Part shown: positions 33,718 through 45,499 of the stretch, piece after piece
Layout: the number at the start of each line of letters is the position of its first letter
How positions within the stretch are numbered: the first letter of the stretch is position 1
Source: Branchiostoma floridae
Lineage: Eukaryota > Chordata > Leptocardii > Amphioxiformes > Branchiostomatidae
Length of the DNA stretch: 64,000 bases
Direction of reading: 5' to 3'
NCBI RefSeq assembly: GCF_000003815.2
Contig: NC_049996.1
Coordinates: 6,307,010-6,371,009, forward strand
Translations under genes and position numbers: made by a program
The notes under the pieces: generated by a model
The model's input: the letters and a program-made list of their open reading frames with translations, nothing else
Database searches by the model: none
What the model was told of the DNA's origin: nothing

Positions 33718-33905
33718 GCAAAAAGTAGTAACTCAAGCAACTGGATATGGTTTTGAAAAGGTCCGACGCTTCAGATAGAATCCACTATCCTTTGTCATTG
33801 AGACTGAAGAGATCTGGAAGAAACAGGTCTTTTATACTCTAACTATGAATGAAGACAATTTCAGATGTCCAATGAAAACGTTGTTAGACAATTCAGACTG
33901 TATTT
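33718..33905 (-). mobile_element. Penelope-like fragment, copy 2
   Basis: Matches 17186-17400. The hammerhead-like region (33761-33801) has ATGACAA and GAAGC where copy 1 has CTGACGA and GAAAC, so it should be inactive. Confidence 0.45.
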
Positions 33906-34149
33906 CAGACTATATTTTCATGATATTTGATATTTGACAAGCAGAATGATGTGGAAACGAAGGTGAAGTTAAAAAATGGTTCACCCGGCAATTTATGTCG
34001 GTACTGCAGTGGGCTGTAAATTATGTCTTTTTTTGTTAATCGTTTAAATGAAGCCCAAGTTTTCATACAATACATTTCAGGATTTTTATCTTAAGTAAGG
34101 TAGGTACTTCTCGGCAAAGGTAAGAAGCAATCTTGATCTCCTTCCCCAG

Positions 34150-34233
34150 GTTGACAGTGCCATCCAAGAGACTAAGAACCTGATGAACACTGTTGCCAAA
34201 GTGGTGACCACTTGCTTTACTGCAGCCACTAAG
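34150..34233 (+). CDS. CTNNAL1: alpha-catulin exon 17 (residues 677-704)
   Basis: Twenty-eight codons: VDSAIQETKNLMNTVAKV then VTTCFTAATK, parallel to human VDKCITKTRSMM... Acceptor CTTCCCCAG, donor GTAAGA, phase 0. Confidence 0.9.
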
Positions 34234-35091
34234 GTAAGAACCCAATAGGCTCATTCTCATTAAAATAGCAATCATTATGTTATGTTAGCTCATTTTTCTA
34301 TCAAACCTAGAGTCCATTGCAAGTCACTGTGCAGATGTTTCTTGCCATTGTTTAGAATTGATTATTTAAAGCTGTGTGATTATATTTCTAGGACATTTGA
34401 TACTTCAGAAGTATTCTAACACTGTTTCAACTTTATAATCATTTCCTTGGTTCTGTAAAACTTTCTGTAAATATTCTAATGATGTGGAATTGGATCCTTC
34501 TAATGGTTTCTAAGTAATGATAATGGTATTCTACCATTATCTACCAAATACTGTAATTGATTCTCGGTACCAAACTTTCACGGTCTGAGAAAATTTAACT
34601 TGTTCTCGGGACTAATTGTTCACTGTTACGGCAAGTGCACATTAAAAAAGTCTGTGAATTATTTGTTATCAGTAATGATAAGTTCTCGTTACAGTCGTCA
34701 CCATGAAAACCGTGAACATAACAGTACATCGAAAAAATCAGGAATTATAGTATTCTACCATTTTTGTAACATTTTGTAAATGGATCAGTGGTACAAAGTA
34801 TGGATGGGTTTCATGCAACAATAGCCCACCACCAGCGTTCCCACCAGGCATACAGTACGTCAATGCGTTTTCGGACGCAATTTTTTTTGGAAAGACACAT
34901 GCAGCCGAGCTGACTGCGTCCAAAAAAAAAAGGGAGGCTGTCCTGTGCCATGTAATGGCAAGGTATTTTACATGGCAAGCTTTCAGTTTGTGGCCATGGA
35001 GTTCATAATCCCTTTCCCTTAACTTTCTGTTTCAAGTAAGGGCACCCCTGTAGTAATTTTCAATACAGCTAATAACAATCCACATACACTT

Positions 35092-35300
35092 TATTTATTT
35101 ATTTATTGGTTTGGCTGCACCGAACACACAGCCAGGGCTGCCCAACTAGCCTATGGCTATTACAAAGGGCTAGCCCTGCTGACAAACACATAAACAATAC
35201 AAATTAAAAAAAAAAAGAACATTTGTATGTACATGGTGTAGGATAACTTACATATCATCTAAAATGGAGTATATAACATCATATCATCGACAACAATACA
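35092..35300 (-). mobile_element. LINE 3' tail, minus strand
   Basis: Begins with a TTTA repeat (the reverse of an AATA tail) followed by GGCTGCACCGAACACACAGC-like sequence. It interrupts a GTGCAGG-type MITE. ATACACTTT-like sequence on both sides may be the target duplication. Confidence 0.5.
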
Positions 35301-35304
35301 CTTT

Positions 35305-35443
35305 CATGTGACATTTACAATGTATGTATAAAACCTAGTACATGGACCAGTGCAGGTTAGGTGCAGGTAGACATCAGAAATACCTGCACAGCTCCAATTT
35401 TACCTGCACTAACCAGAATATGCAGGTGGTATTTCGAGCCCTG
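35305..35443 (-). mobile_element. Remnant of the CAGGGCTCG / GTGCAGG MITE
   Basis: Shares CCAGTGCAGGTTAGGTGCAG, CCAATTTTACCTGCAC and the end GGTATTTCGAGCCCTG with other copies. The opposite end is not found. Confidence 0.65.
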
Positions 35444-35678
35444 GTAACCATACTATCTGACCTTGTGTTTCTTCATATAAACTGAATTTCTGATCTGGTG
35501 TCATTTTCTGCTCCCCTGTGCTGCACTGGAATGTCTGGTGATATTTACGGTTTGTCTCTTTTTGATGAATATGTTAGTGTACATGGAGGGCGTACATCAT
35601 GTCAACTGTACATATTTCAAATTAGGCCTGCCAGCTATAGCGCAATATTGTATTGTTATCTGCATAGATGCTGGTGTC

Positions 35679-36080
35679 CTGGCTACCCTGCCATGTTACT
35701 CTTTCTGGGTCCCAAGGGTATGCATGGGGGTTGGAGGTCTAATGGAATTTCTTTGTGGAAAAACTGGGTCCTTTCTAGGATATGCATGTGACTGATAGCC
35801 ACCCTACTCCTTTTAGGCCTAACTTGCATGATAGCCATGAGTTCAGTGATCTACAGTGTCAATATTACAGAACTGGGAGTCATGCTGTGGATGCTGATTG
35901 TTCATTGCTGCCCCCCATCCCCTATAGATATGATCGAAATGTTGATTTCTCTCCGGTGCAGCCTTATAGTTGCAATTGTCATCTACCCTGTTTTGGCTAC
36001 AAAAATTCCATTACAGACCAAACCTTCATGCATACCCTTTGGGCTTGAGTTGGGTACATGTAGCATGGCAGGGTAGCCAG
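35679..36080. mobile_element. MITE with CTGGCTACCCTGCCATG ends
   Basis: Perfect 17-bp inverted ends at 35679-35695 and 36064-36080. The interior has open frames of about 85 codons but no recognisable protein. No clear target duplication. Confidence 0.7.
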
Positions 36081-36324
36081 CCCAGCATGTAAAACACCAA
36101 CTTGGAAACTATTTATACACCATGTTGTGAGCCGATCCTCTTCAAGCCAGCCATACATACGTCATACATTGTAATATATTATCTTATAGTCAAGCCAGCC
36201 ACAGTCACTTTTGTGTGGTACCCTGGTGAGCATCTTGAGCAGGTCTGACTGTAGTCCTGTTTCTATGCAACCTGGACACTAAGTCTTACTAAGTCTGATG
36301 AGTCTGTTTATTCCCTGTGTACAG

Positions 36325-36438
36325 TATAACCTGGATACGGGCTCATCTCCGGTTAACAGATGGAGGAGTGGACCCCCTCCACTAATGGACATCAGGACTA
36401 GTCAGAACGGTGAGGAGGGAACTCCGCAGCACACTCAG
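36325..36438 (+). CDS. CTNNAL1: alpha-catulin exon 18 (residues 705-742)
   Basis: Thirty-eight codons: YNLDTGSSPVNRWRSGPPP then LMDIRTSQNGEEGTPQHTQ. It is low-complexity and probably disordered, beyond the helical core. Acceptor TGTACAG, donor GTCAGT, phase 0. If the donor is not used, the frame continues 12 codons to a TAA at 36475-36477, giving an alternative C-terminus. Confidence 0.75.
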
Positions 36439-38363
36439 GTCAGTCCGTGTGGTCTGGAGGGAGGCAGTAAAATGTAATGTAAGGTTTGGAATGGCAGGTA
36501 GTCCTCAGCTGATTGCTCTAGACTGATGTAGAACAAGATTACTTTTTAGGAATGGTGGCCCACCTTCAGCCACCTTAGGGCGTATTTTATAGAACCATAA
36601 CAATCTCTCAGTCTGGGGCTTACTGCCTATTAGGCCTCCTGTCGGAGCGCTTGTGGCCATACACCTCCAACTCAAGAGAATCATTCTCTAAATTGCTAGG
36701 TTCATTAACCCTTAAACTGGCAGAGTTTCAGCCCTATAAAATTTTATCATTGCCAGGGTTGGCCGCTGAGCTCCAAAAGAAACCCCCGAACAAGACCGAA
36801 GTCCCTAATTTCCGGGGTTTGTGCACTACACGCGCGCAAAGCTGCTACTTTGGGGGAATATGTTATCCCAGATATATCCGGGCGCGGCATACAGGGCATG
36901 TATATGTGTGCCGGATATATCCGGGCTCGGCAGTTTAAGGGTTTAAAATTCAACAACCATAGGAGCTCAGAATTCTTATTCACAACGACAATCCATCCAA
37001 TAGGAGCTATGGAAATAGTCATCACACCTCCAACACCATGGTAACAGATAGATCCAGTATAGCAGTAGTTGATTAATGTGGCATGTACATTTGCATAGAT
37101 CAACAGCATTTATGCACACACAAAAAATTGTTCTCAATTCTCCTGAATTAGAGGTGTTGGCTATCAAGCTTCTAAGACCTGAACAGTGCATGGAAGGACT
37201 GCTATAGAAGCTTGATTGAGCTAGGCAGGACCTGCAGCTGATTCCTGTATTTATCATTTTTCTACTATGTTTTCTCCATTTTGTTTCAATTCTTTTTAAA
37301 TGTGCATATTCCTACAACAAACTGTCACTATTGTCTCTTTTTTCAGGAAGTCCAGACTTCTTGTTCTACCCATTCTCCTCATTTCTTCTCATTCTAGATC
37401 TCTTTTGCTGTAAGATCCTCAAAGTCTCTTCTCTTCCCTTTGAACTTTATCTCAGATGTTTAATAATTGCTATACTAAATCTACAACCTACACAAGTTGA
37501 AAGTGCTATCTCGGAGAGAATGCTATGTAGCATTTTCTGGTTAATTATGCAAATGAGACCCTTATTTGCATGATTTATGTCCAATGAAGGTCACCTTTAT
37601 ATAATTTCCAAAAGTACTTTAATTTGCTTTTGACATTTCGTGTTTTGGATATGGGTGCGTGTTTTGCAGCAGTGAGTATGGTCACCGTATTTTGAGTTCT
37701 GTAGGTTTGGATCCACCAATGATTGACATATTTATCAAATGCTAATTATGCAAATAAGGAGCTTATTTGCACAATTAATGGGGAATCTTATAAGTCTGCT
37801 GCATTTGATGATAGCACTTTGTACTTTCAGACATTTAACATGAGTAACAAGACAGAGAGAAGATGAATATTAATAGAGTATTAGATATGATATGTATACG
37901 TGCAAATGATGACCTAGTATGCATAGTTAGAAAAATAGTTGATGAAAAAATACTATAATTCCATAGTGGGAAATGAGGGGAATTCCAACTAGCAACTGAA
38001 GGAAATTAAGTAAAAACCAAAGCCAAAAGAAATCATGCAAATCAAAACCTCGTTTTCCGGATATAGGAGGAAATGCTACTGTAACACCTGTCCAGTGGAT
38101 ATCCTTTGAACAACTTAATATGTAAAGATGATCAACTGATTCAATTTATGTAAATGAAGCAATTATGTTATGTCACTTGTAAAGGTTGAGATCTATAGGG
38201 TACATACATTATGTATTAGGTCATGGAATGTCTTTTATTCTTGCCTTTCTTCGTTATTTGATAATGCTTTTATGCAAGCACTATTCCCTTATTGATTACT
38301 GGTAGCTTTATATAGCATAAGAACACATGATTAAGGCTACAAATATTGTGTCTTTTCTTTAAG
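36439..38363 (+). other. CTNNAL1: Intron 18 of CTNNAL1
   Basis: A 1.9-kb intron with a piggyBac-like MITE (36709-36941) and an octamer-type fragment (37540-37790). The rest shows nothing I can name. Confidence 0.65.
36709..36941. mobile_element. piggyBac-like MITE
   Basis: Ends CCCTTAAACTGGCAGAG and CTCGGCAGTTTAAGGG are inverted. The left flank is TTAA (36705-36708), the right TTTA. An inner GATATATCCGGGC block occurs twice. CCC ends at TTAA suggest piggyBac; no transposase. Confidence 0.55.
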
Positions 38364-38444
38364 GAGACAAGAATGAACAGCCTTCTGAGGAGCAAGGCTG
38401 TGCAGCAGCCAATACAAACAATCAATGCTTTTGAGAGGATCTGA
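38364..38444 (+). CDS. CTNNAL1: alpha-catulin exon 19, C-terminus (residues 743-768)
   Basis: After a pyrimidine-rich tract and TTTAAG, the phase-0 frame reads ETRMNSLLRSKAVQQP then IQTINAFERI and stops at TGA 38442-38444. The phase agrees with exon 18. I cannot align this tail with confidence to vertebrate catulin, so the last junction is a prediction. An AATAAA lies only ten bases after the stop. Confidence 0.65.
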   Translation, partial: ETRMNSLLRSKAVQQPIQTINAFERI

Positions 38445-38689
38445 GCCACAGACGAATAAAATAGGAGCAGCCAGCCAACATGCCACAACTTTCAGCATTC
38501 AGGAGCCTATTTAACTAGATCAGTCATGTTTTGATAAACAGATAAGTGCTAGAACTGACTACTATTTTGTAGAGGGATTGCCAATTGCAACTGTCTTGGG
38601 TTCATTTGCCATATCTGCATGTTGATGACCCTATGACGCTACATTAGAATTGGCCCATGACCATTGTCTCTAAATACAACTATTTGAAA

Positions 38690-38695
38690 AATAAA
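38690..38695 (+). terminator. Candidate proximal poly(A) signal
   Basis: AATAAA about 250 bases past the alpha-catulin stop codon. Confidence 0.4.
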
Positions 38696-40693
38696 ATGTT
38701 TCATCGATTAAATGCTCACTGAAAATTGTACACATTTTATCGTCAATCAAACAATTGTAACATACACAAGAAATTACAATATAATATATATATGCTCTCA
38801 ATGAGTTCCTGATATTTGTTGAGTTTGGGGCAATCCTCTTGGCAACAACTCTTCATTTTTTATGTCAGTCTGTCTTCTGAATAGTATGACATGATCACAT
38901 GTTATGAAGGCTGTTGTCTCAGCAGTGCCGGAATATTACATTCATGTCATATACACTTTTAGCCAAGTTGCAATGTGCATATGCTGGCATAGCAACTAAA
39001 ATGGAGCTAAGTACTGCTGACGTGAGTGATACTTAAGCTAAAAGACTGTTGTTGTGTTTTAAACATGAACGTAGAACCTAAAGTACCAATGATTAAGTAT
39101 TTACTTCCACTATAGATACTTAAAAACTTTGTTGATGAAATGAAAAGCTCCATTTCTATAAGTAGATGTTTGAGACAGCATCCACTGCCTTTCTTCTGAA
39201 CTCATAAGATCTGTCCTGGCAAACTCTCTGGTACACATGGTGTCTAACCCTCCCAGCTATACAAGACAACATTTTGTACTTTAAAAACAACAAAATTAAG
39301 AGTCTATGATTGTTTGGTAATACCATACTTTTGTGTAGTCATTTGTTAATTTTTTTTTTATTATTTGAATTTTATAGTGAAGGCAAGTTTGAACTTTTTT
39401 TTGCCCAACTTTCATTTGTTTTCCATGCTAGCATCAGTTTTGGGATTCCTAGAGGATGTTATCCATGGAATCAAATTTACAATTGCCAGTAGTTTTGTTT
39501 TGTATGATACATGAAAAAGCATATTTTCTACATCTGCATTGTTGGGAGTTTAAAAGAATCTTGGTTGGATGCTTCTCAAAACTGATGAATTGAATAACTG
39601 CTAATACTGCCTTTGTAAAGTCTATCAAATCATATTTTCATACAAATTGCCTTGAACAATATTTTACTCCACGTATACCTCACTTTATTATATCTATTTA
39701 TTTATACTAACTGCAATGTATGCTATGCCTTTATTTCTTGTTATGAATGTTACACCAGTATAAATGTCCCTGCTGAAGTTAACTTCTGTCCAGTGCATAT
39801 TTACACTAAGCACACCACATGTATAGCTGATATGAGGTGTGATCAATAAGTTCTGAGCCTGACACCAAAAAGACAATGTGCACAACTCAAATTTTGCAAC
39901 ATCAGTATAATTGTCATATTTTCTCAAATAAAATACACATCTTTCAAACTTTTGAAAATGCAACAATTGCTGAAAGTATTTGACAAAGTGCATGTACTAC
40001 TTTATTTGAGGTTATTGCACACTATATGAATAGGAAAATTACCTTAAAGAGAGCTTGAATACTTCTAGGAAGGTTGCAAAACTATACAGTATTTTTCTGT
40101 GCATTTCTTCTCTTCAATGCCAGCAGTGGACATTAGCATGATTTTATACAAATTCAAGCAAGGGCATTGTATAGAAGTTCTTGATTTATGCAAATCACCC
40201 AGGGAAAATGGAAGAAAACAACAAGTATTTGGATCTATCTGCTTCAAGATGTGTTACATATTGGTCCAGGAGAAGGGTAACTTACATACAATCATGACAG
40301 TTATGTACTTTATTTGACTTTTTCATTTTAACTTTCCATCCCACTGGTCAACTTGCCCCTAATAAGTGTGTCTTATAATTGATGTGTGTACTCAAACCAA
40401 GAAAATATGGATAGTAATTCTTTGATCATTATCTACCAACTGGAATCTCGAGCCATTAATATAGTGGTCTATCACCCATCGTACATTGTATATGGTCATC
40501 TGGGAATTCACTATTTGTCAACCATTCTTTTAATTCACCAAGCCTCAAACAGTATGGAGCTTTCATTAACATTGAAACATCATACTGTACATGTACACAT
40601 ATACATGTACACTTGTAGCGTGCACAATTAGGGTCCCACTAAAGAGCAAAATACAATGAATGCATGTTGTTACCCTATATTACTGTCATGGGC

Positions 40694-40906
40694 TACTCTC
40701 CAAGCAAAGGTTAGGCTCCGATTGCTTTTTAACGTTGTTTTTTTAGTCGTTTTGATCGGGCTTTCTATTTTGTCATTATTCTTGAAGTACGCCAGCCAGT
40801 TAGGTTTTGACACAGCAAGATAAAATACAAGATAGAAAGCCCGATAAAAACGACTAACAAAGAACGTTAAAAAAACAGCCGGAGCCTAACCTCTGCTTGG
40901 AGTGTA
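40694..40906. mobile_element. TACTCTCCAAGCA foldback, 9-bp target GTCAYGGGC
   Basis: Arms of roughly 80 bp (AGGTTAGGCTCCG, AACGTT, TTTAGTCGTTTT, TCGGGCTTTCTAT) are inverted around a short centre. The flanks GTCATGGGC (40685-40693) and GTCACGGGC (40907-40915) match at 8 of 9. It belongs to the same end family as 26187-28041 and 60470-60888. Confidence 0.75.
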
Positions 40907-41895
40907 GTCACGGGCCCTTCCTAAAGGGGTACATGTAAGTCAGGCTGGGTATTAACGAAACTACACAGACTTCTCACATCATGATTTGTTAACCATTAAA
41001 ACATAAAATTAATCCAAGCTAAAGTGCCCATTACATATATTTTTGCATGTATTTCATTGTATTTAGGTAATTGTATTAATTTTTCTAGTATTAGGTTATA
41101 AAGAAAATATATTGTACTTGTTGAATTGACCAACTTCATGCACAAAATGATGCCAATTATATGCAAGGCTTTTGTCCACAAACATTTTTATTGTGCCTTA
41201 TCGCTACGTCCTGTACTTTTAATAGCTTGTTTGAGCATAAATGAAAAATGGCAATTATGAAGGTCTTATCTGTCAATTACAAAGAACTGTAAAATCTGAA
41301 ATAAGAATCTTTAAAAGGCAGTGTAACATCAAAGATATTTTCTGTATGATGATATTATTCAAATGTTTGCCCCCAACTAAGCACCATAATGATTTGTACT
41401 TCAGACTCAGACTTATTCTTCAGACTCCACGTTTTTGTTACAAGGTAATCCTCTTATGACTCACTGATACAGTGGCATGTGACCAGTTCAGAAAACGTTT
41501 TGAAATGGAGTGAAAGCAAATATCGAAATATCATGCATTGCACAATGTAGTCACCAGGATAAAGCCTCCTCAAAAGTATTTCTTTGCAAGCCTTGGCCCA
41601 AGTCTGCAATGAATGAAAAATGAATGTAATACCCACTAAATATTATGACATTGACCATCATAGTTGAATTACCATGTGGCGAAAACCTTGAGTCTTAAGA
41701 ATAAGGTATTTAGTCGGTGTTCATGCGTATGTTGAATAATAATTTGATGCGTTATTCAGAAATACTGTATTTAGTCCCTTTAGTTATATTTTTTTTTTTT
41801 ACTCTTTGCCATTTGAATTCATGTTGTAATTGTCATTCATGCCTTTAATTTTTCTTAGATCTTTGCTTTGTTATGTTGGTTCACATTTTGCACAT

Positions 41896-41901
41896 AATAA
41901 A
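41896..41901 (+). terminator. Candidate distal poly(A) signal
   Basis: AATAAA followed within 45 bases by a TTGATTGTTTTATTTT tract. Confidence 0.45.
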
Positions 41902-42109
41902 TGCAAAACTTTGCTGTTGAACATTCCTTGATTGTTTTATTTTACTCTGGAGTCTTTACTGACCTAGGACTGGCACAATTTTTACCTCCATTAAGTACAA
42001 TGTATGTCATGGTGTTAATATTATTTTCACCAGCAAATTGGCTTATAAATCATGAAGTGATTTTTGACGAAAAATGGTAAGGTGGTCCTTGTACTAAGTA
42101 TCTCACGCA

Positions 42110-42360
42110 GTAACATAGTATAAATTTTAGGTGCTTTGGACTTAATACCTTGGCACGCAAGGCAAGAATATACAGTTTTAGTCAGAAAATGACCTAAAAA
42201 CATTCATAAAATCATTTTGACGGTATCTGTAAAAAAAGGTGTCGGGGGTATTGGCCCACTGTACCCTTGCGCCACATTTCAGGCCATTCGGTCCAGGAAC
42301 AATGGAGAGAAATCCCTTTAAAGATCGCGACAGGAGGAAGAAGAAAAAATAAATTATACG
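42110..42360. repeat. Copy of the 15.5-16.3 kb repeat family
   Basis: Shares CACATTTCAGG..CATT, a GGCCCACTG-like block and a purine-rich end with the intron 7 repeat. Not classified further. Confidence 0.35.
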
Positions 42361-42564
42361 AACGTAATATTTTCACTCCATACCGTAGCAACGGTATGCG
42401 GAGTGAGAATAAATAACTCCCATGTGCAACACCACCGTCAAGCCAAAGATGAACAATACATAAAACACAGACAATGATAACCAAGTCACCACCATAGACA
42501 ACTGCCTTCTGCTTAGTGATACACTCAAATTTCACCAATAAGAAAGAAATACACACAACATATC

Positions 42565-44420
42565 AAACTATAGTTCGGCGACCTCATACCTCCATGAACT
42601 ATTTAGAGCATTTGTAAATTTTCTGCAAACGACTTGCACATTTACATGAATTAAGAAAGGTGATGTTCATCATTGACTAACAAACACAAGTATAAAATCC
42701 AACCATTAATCATTAGCTGATTAAGCAGTTTTGTAATTTTCGCATATATATATGCAAATAAGTTCCTCATTAGAATATTTGGTATCTGCTTAATATGTTC
42801 CATCCATCGGATAGGACGTTAAATGGAGGTCCCGTGTCTGAGGAGAGCCATACCCCAGGCACGTTAAAGAACCCGCCACACGTGCGATGGTGCGGTGTGA
42901 GTGGTCCAAAACCCACAGTACCTTGGCCGCACCTGGGGCAATTACTGTCGTATTGAAGTAATCTGAGTGGCGCCGAATGGCAGCTCGCTCCAGACACTTG
43001 CGATTTAGCCCCGCCTATTGTAAGCTCCTCGCTGCAAAGAGTGAGTAGTCGGCCCACCCAATAACAAATAACAAATATCTGAATTTACATGTATTACATT
43101 TATTGAATTCCAGTTATTGAAAACAACGGAATTATGCATTTTCCACATTAATTATGCAAATTAAGGTCCTTATTTGCATAACATGTATATCATTATGAAC
43201 ATATTAGCCTAAGCTACCCACATGCCTAAAATGATTTTAATCCGTCAATCTTTTCTGCAGTTATCCTCTTTGGAATGTCTGGACAAAAATGCTCCTGCAG
43301 TTCCAAAAATAAATGTCTGGGGGCTGAAACTTGCCCCAATTTGTAATGACGCTGAAAGCTATCTAGCACTAAAATGTCAAGACCATATCATGTCCGGGAC
43401 AAGAGATACATTGAAAAAACTGCTATGATAGATTATTTTCATTAATTATGCAATTGTCTCCTATTTTGCATGATTAGTATTTCATTTTGCACAAGATTGT
43501 CTAAGGTACCCACATATCAAATTCATGAAAATTCGTTGTTTCTTTCTTGAGTTATCCACTTCCGAAATTTTAAAAAAGATGCCCCTGCTATCCCAACTAG
43601 TCGCTAGGAGGCCCAAACCTATGTCACTTATTCTTGAGCACAAGAGCTATAATACTCAAAATTCGTGACCATAGCTTGTTCAGAGTACGAGATAGCAAAA
43701 CCGGAAGTTGCGCTGCAGTACCTAGGGGACCCAAAATCTAATCATTTCCAGTTTTCATCACACACCACCACCACACGAAATATGACCTAATCCATCCAGC
43801 CTTTCTCGAGTTATCAGTCTGTCTGTCTATTGACAGACACACAAGCGCTATTGAAACAAGACTTCGGACACCTCATACATGTATCTCCATGAAACAGTCT
43901 GATTATGTAAATGATTTCCACATTTATATAATCTATGCTTGGTTATGTACACATTTAGACAACTTACACTGGTCACAATTTACACAGGTCACAATGTTGA
44001 TTGTGCAATCAGTTACCGTTTAGAAGAACCATAGCACTTTTACATTAAATATGCAAATTAGGGGCCTATTTGCATAATTGATATCTGTTAATGTTCCGCC
44101 AGCCACAAACTACATATATGAGTCATATTATGACAGGTATTTGAGTCCAACAATGGCAAACACAACAAATATAGATTTCCCTCATTGATTATGCAAATTA
44201 AGTACCATGGTCACACACCATGAGGCCCAACCTTGACCTTCGTCTTCCCAACACCTACCCACATACCAAATATCATAGCAATCCATCTAGAGGTTCTTGA
44301 GTTATGCTGTCCACAAATGTCCGGAAACACAAACACACACACAGACAGACGCACCCCAAACTATATCTCAATTTTTCATGGAGATAAATATAACCTCAAT
44401 TACATTTCATGGAGGTAACA
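42565..44420. repeat. Octamer-rich repeats with SINE inserted
   Basis: Starts ACCTCATACCTCCATGAAC, has many TTAATTATGCAAAT-type motifs, and closes with ACATTTCATGGAGGTAAC near 44417. A SINE-like sequence lies at 42781-43078. No gene seen. Confidence 0.6.
42781..43078 (+). mobile_element. SINE body without tRNA head
   Basis: Shares ATCGGATAGGACGT, AATGGAGGTCC, ACTGTCGTATTGA, GAGTGGC and TTTAGCCCC with the SINE at 57241-57590. It ends in an AATAACAAATAACAAAT-like tail. Confidence 0.65.
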
Positions 44421-44429
44421 AAATACCGT

Positions 44430-45120
44430 CGCCATGGCAATGCGTTTTCAGTGCCCCAGTTTTAGTGTTTGTGCTAGAAAACATATTGTAGGAATGAGAG
44501 GTAAAATTGTCGTGAGGTTTTGTACAAAGATGTATTTCATGGGGTTTAATTTTTTTAAAAATTATTCTTTATTTTTGAAAATGGCCAAATTTGATGCGCT
44601 CGCGGGTGTCATCCATATGGCCTTATCACAGATACATGTCTTGAGCTTTCTCAGCAGCAGGGATTCAAATTAAATCCCTAATGCCAGTATAGCTCTTCCA
44701 CTTTGTTTCAAAGGACCGCACGACTCAAGAAGTTGTGGAAGGACCTTTATGATATTTGGTATGTTGGTTGATATTGGCGAAATGAAGACATTGTTCTATT
44801 ACACATCCCCGGGCGGCTTTCTAAGCAGGACTTCTGGTTTTGATGTTATAGTCATGTTTTTTCAACAGCAAATATAATGTAGTTATTGTGTAAATACACT
44901 GGTGTACCTTTGTTCCCCATAGCAGCAAAGATAGCAAACCAACTTACACTCTGATTATTGCCTTTGCCAAAATCGTTATTGCCGTTTGTGTGATTCCTTG
45001 TTTGTTTGGTTGGTTGTTTGTGTGTAGACAAAATAAGCGAATAAGTTGTGAATAGATCTGCAATTCTGCATCTTTGGAATGTGGGTAGGCGTCGGGAAAA
45101 CAAAGGCCAAATTCAACAGT
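44430..45120. other. No recognisable feature
   Basis: Open frames here are short and lack coding character. An element end (GACCTTCG..CCCAACACCTACCC) seen at 44233 is echoed in reverse near 45085-45110, suggesting one more repeat edge. Confidence 0.4.
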
Positions 45121-45123
45121 AAA

Positions 45124-45495
45124 ATCTCCAAGTAGATCTGTCGATGGTATAAGCTAGTATCACAAGCTGGCAAATGAGTGTAGTCTGTTAGGAGTGTAAA
45201 TTGGTTAATCTCCAAGCAGATCCTACGGTAGCATAAGATAGTATCAAAAGCTGGCAGAGGAGTGAAGCCGGCCTAGGAGTGTGTATGCGGTGCCCGTTTG
45301 ACTCCCTTTGGCCGGCTATACTCCTTGGCCAGCTTTGATCTTACGGCACCGTATACGTAGGGTCTGCTTGGAGACTATTATTTGGCCAGCTTTGGTTTGG
45401 CCACCATAGAGTCTCTTAGGTTAGCTACAATCCTTTGCCAGCTTATGATACTACAGGTGTCTTAGGCCACAGTAGGATCTGCTTGGAGATAACAA
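45124..45495. mobile_element. Complex foldback of the CTCCAAGCAGATC family
   Basis: ATCTCCAAGCAGATCCTACG and TAAGATAGTATCAAAAGCTGG-like blocks occur three to four times in both orientations (near 45125, 45209, 45345, 45425, 45475). It looks like two nested or rearranged copies. No clean target duplication. Confidence 0.6.
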
Positions 45496-45499
45496 TTAG

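Larger units (their letters stand above)
31954..34149 (+). other. CTNNAL1: Intron 16 of CTNNAL1
   Basis: A 2.2-kb intron nearly filled by a GTGCACC MITE (32109-32435), a GGGGGCCGCC element (32444-33515) and a Penelope-type fragment (33718-33905). Confidence 0.8.
34234..36324 (+). other. CTNNAL1: Intron 17 of CTNNAL1
   Basis: A 2.1-kb intron with a LINE tail (35092-35300), a MITE remnant (35305-35443) and a MITE with 17-bp perfect ends (35679-36080). 34240-35080 shows nothing I can name. Confidence 0.75.
3552..38444 (+). other. CTNNAL1: alpha-catulin gene, 19 coding exons
   Basis: Whole-gene span from start to stop codon. Joining the 19 exons gives 768 codons, slightly longer than the roughly 734 residues I recall for the human protein. 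Conserved blocks line up in order along alpha-catulin: EQTLVPLVTQ, AARALLSSVTKVL, FGTEMVELAHLSGDRQ, DFTDSAYTSHEHRE, KENLDVFC-like RENLDVFCDAWESQI, and RGEGPLKT. The family consists of vinculin-type helical bundles acting as cytoplasmic scaffolds. In other animals alpha-catulin binds a Rho exchange factor and dystrobrevin and helps place BK channels (family knowledge). Sixteen of eighteen introns are in phase 0; intron 2 is phase 1 and intron 13 phase 2. Intron sizes run from about 0.3 to 5.4 kb, and many carry transposons. Confidence 0.93.
38445..41930 (+). other. CTNNAL1: Probable long 3' UTR of CTNNAL1
   Basis: AT-rich and nearly free of repeats apart from one foldback element (40694-40906), in contrast to all flanking DNA. 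AATAAA signals occur at 38690-38695 and 41896-41901; the second is followed by a T/GT-rich tract, as at a real poly(A) site. I see no other gene. The extent is an inference. Confidence 0.45.

Noticed and set aside
35498-36076. Overlapping frames of 80-97 codons in intron 17
   Set aside because: They lie largely within or at the edge of a MITE with 17-bp perfect ends and show no domain.
39838-39870. Mariner-like terminal sequence TGATCAATAAGTTCTGAG
   Set aside because: Only one end is visible; no inverted partner or TA pair within several hundred bases.
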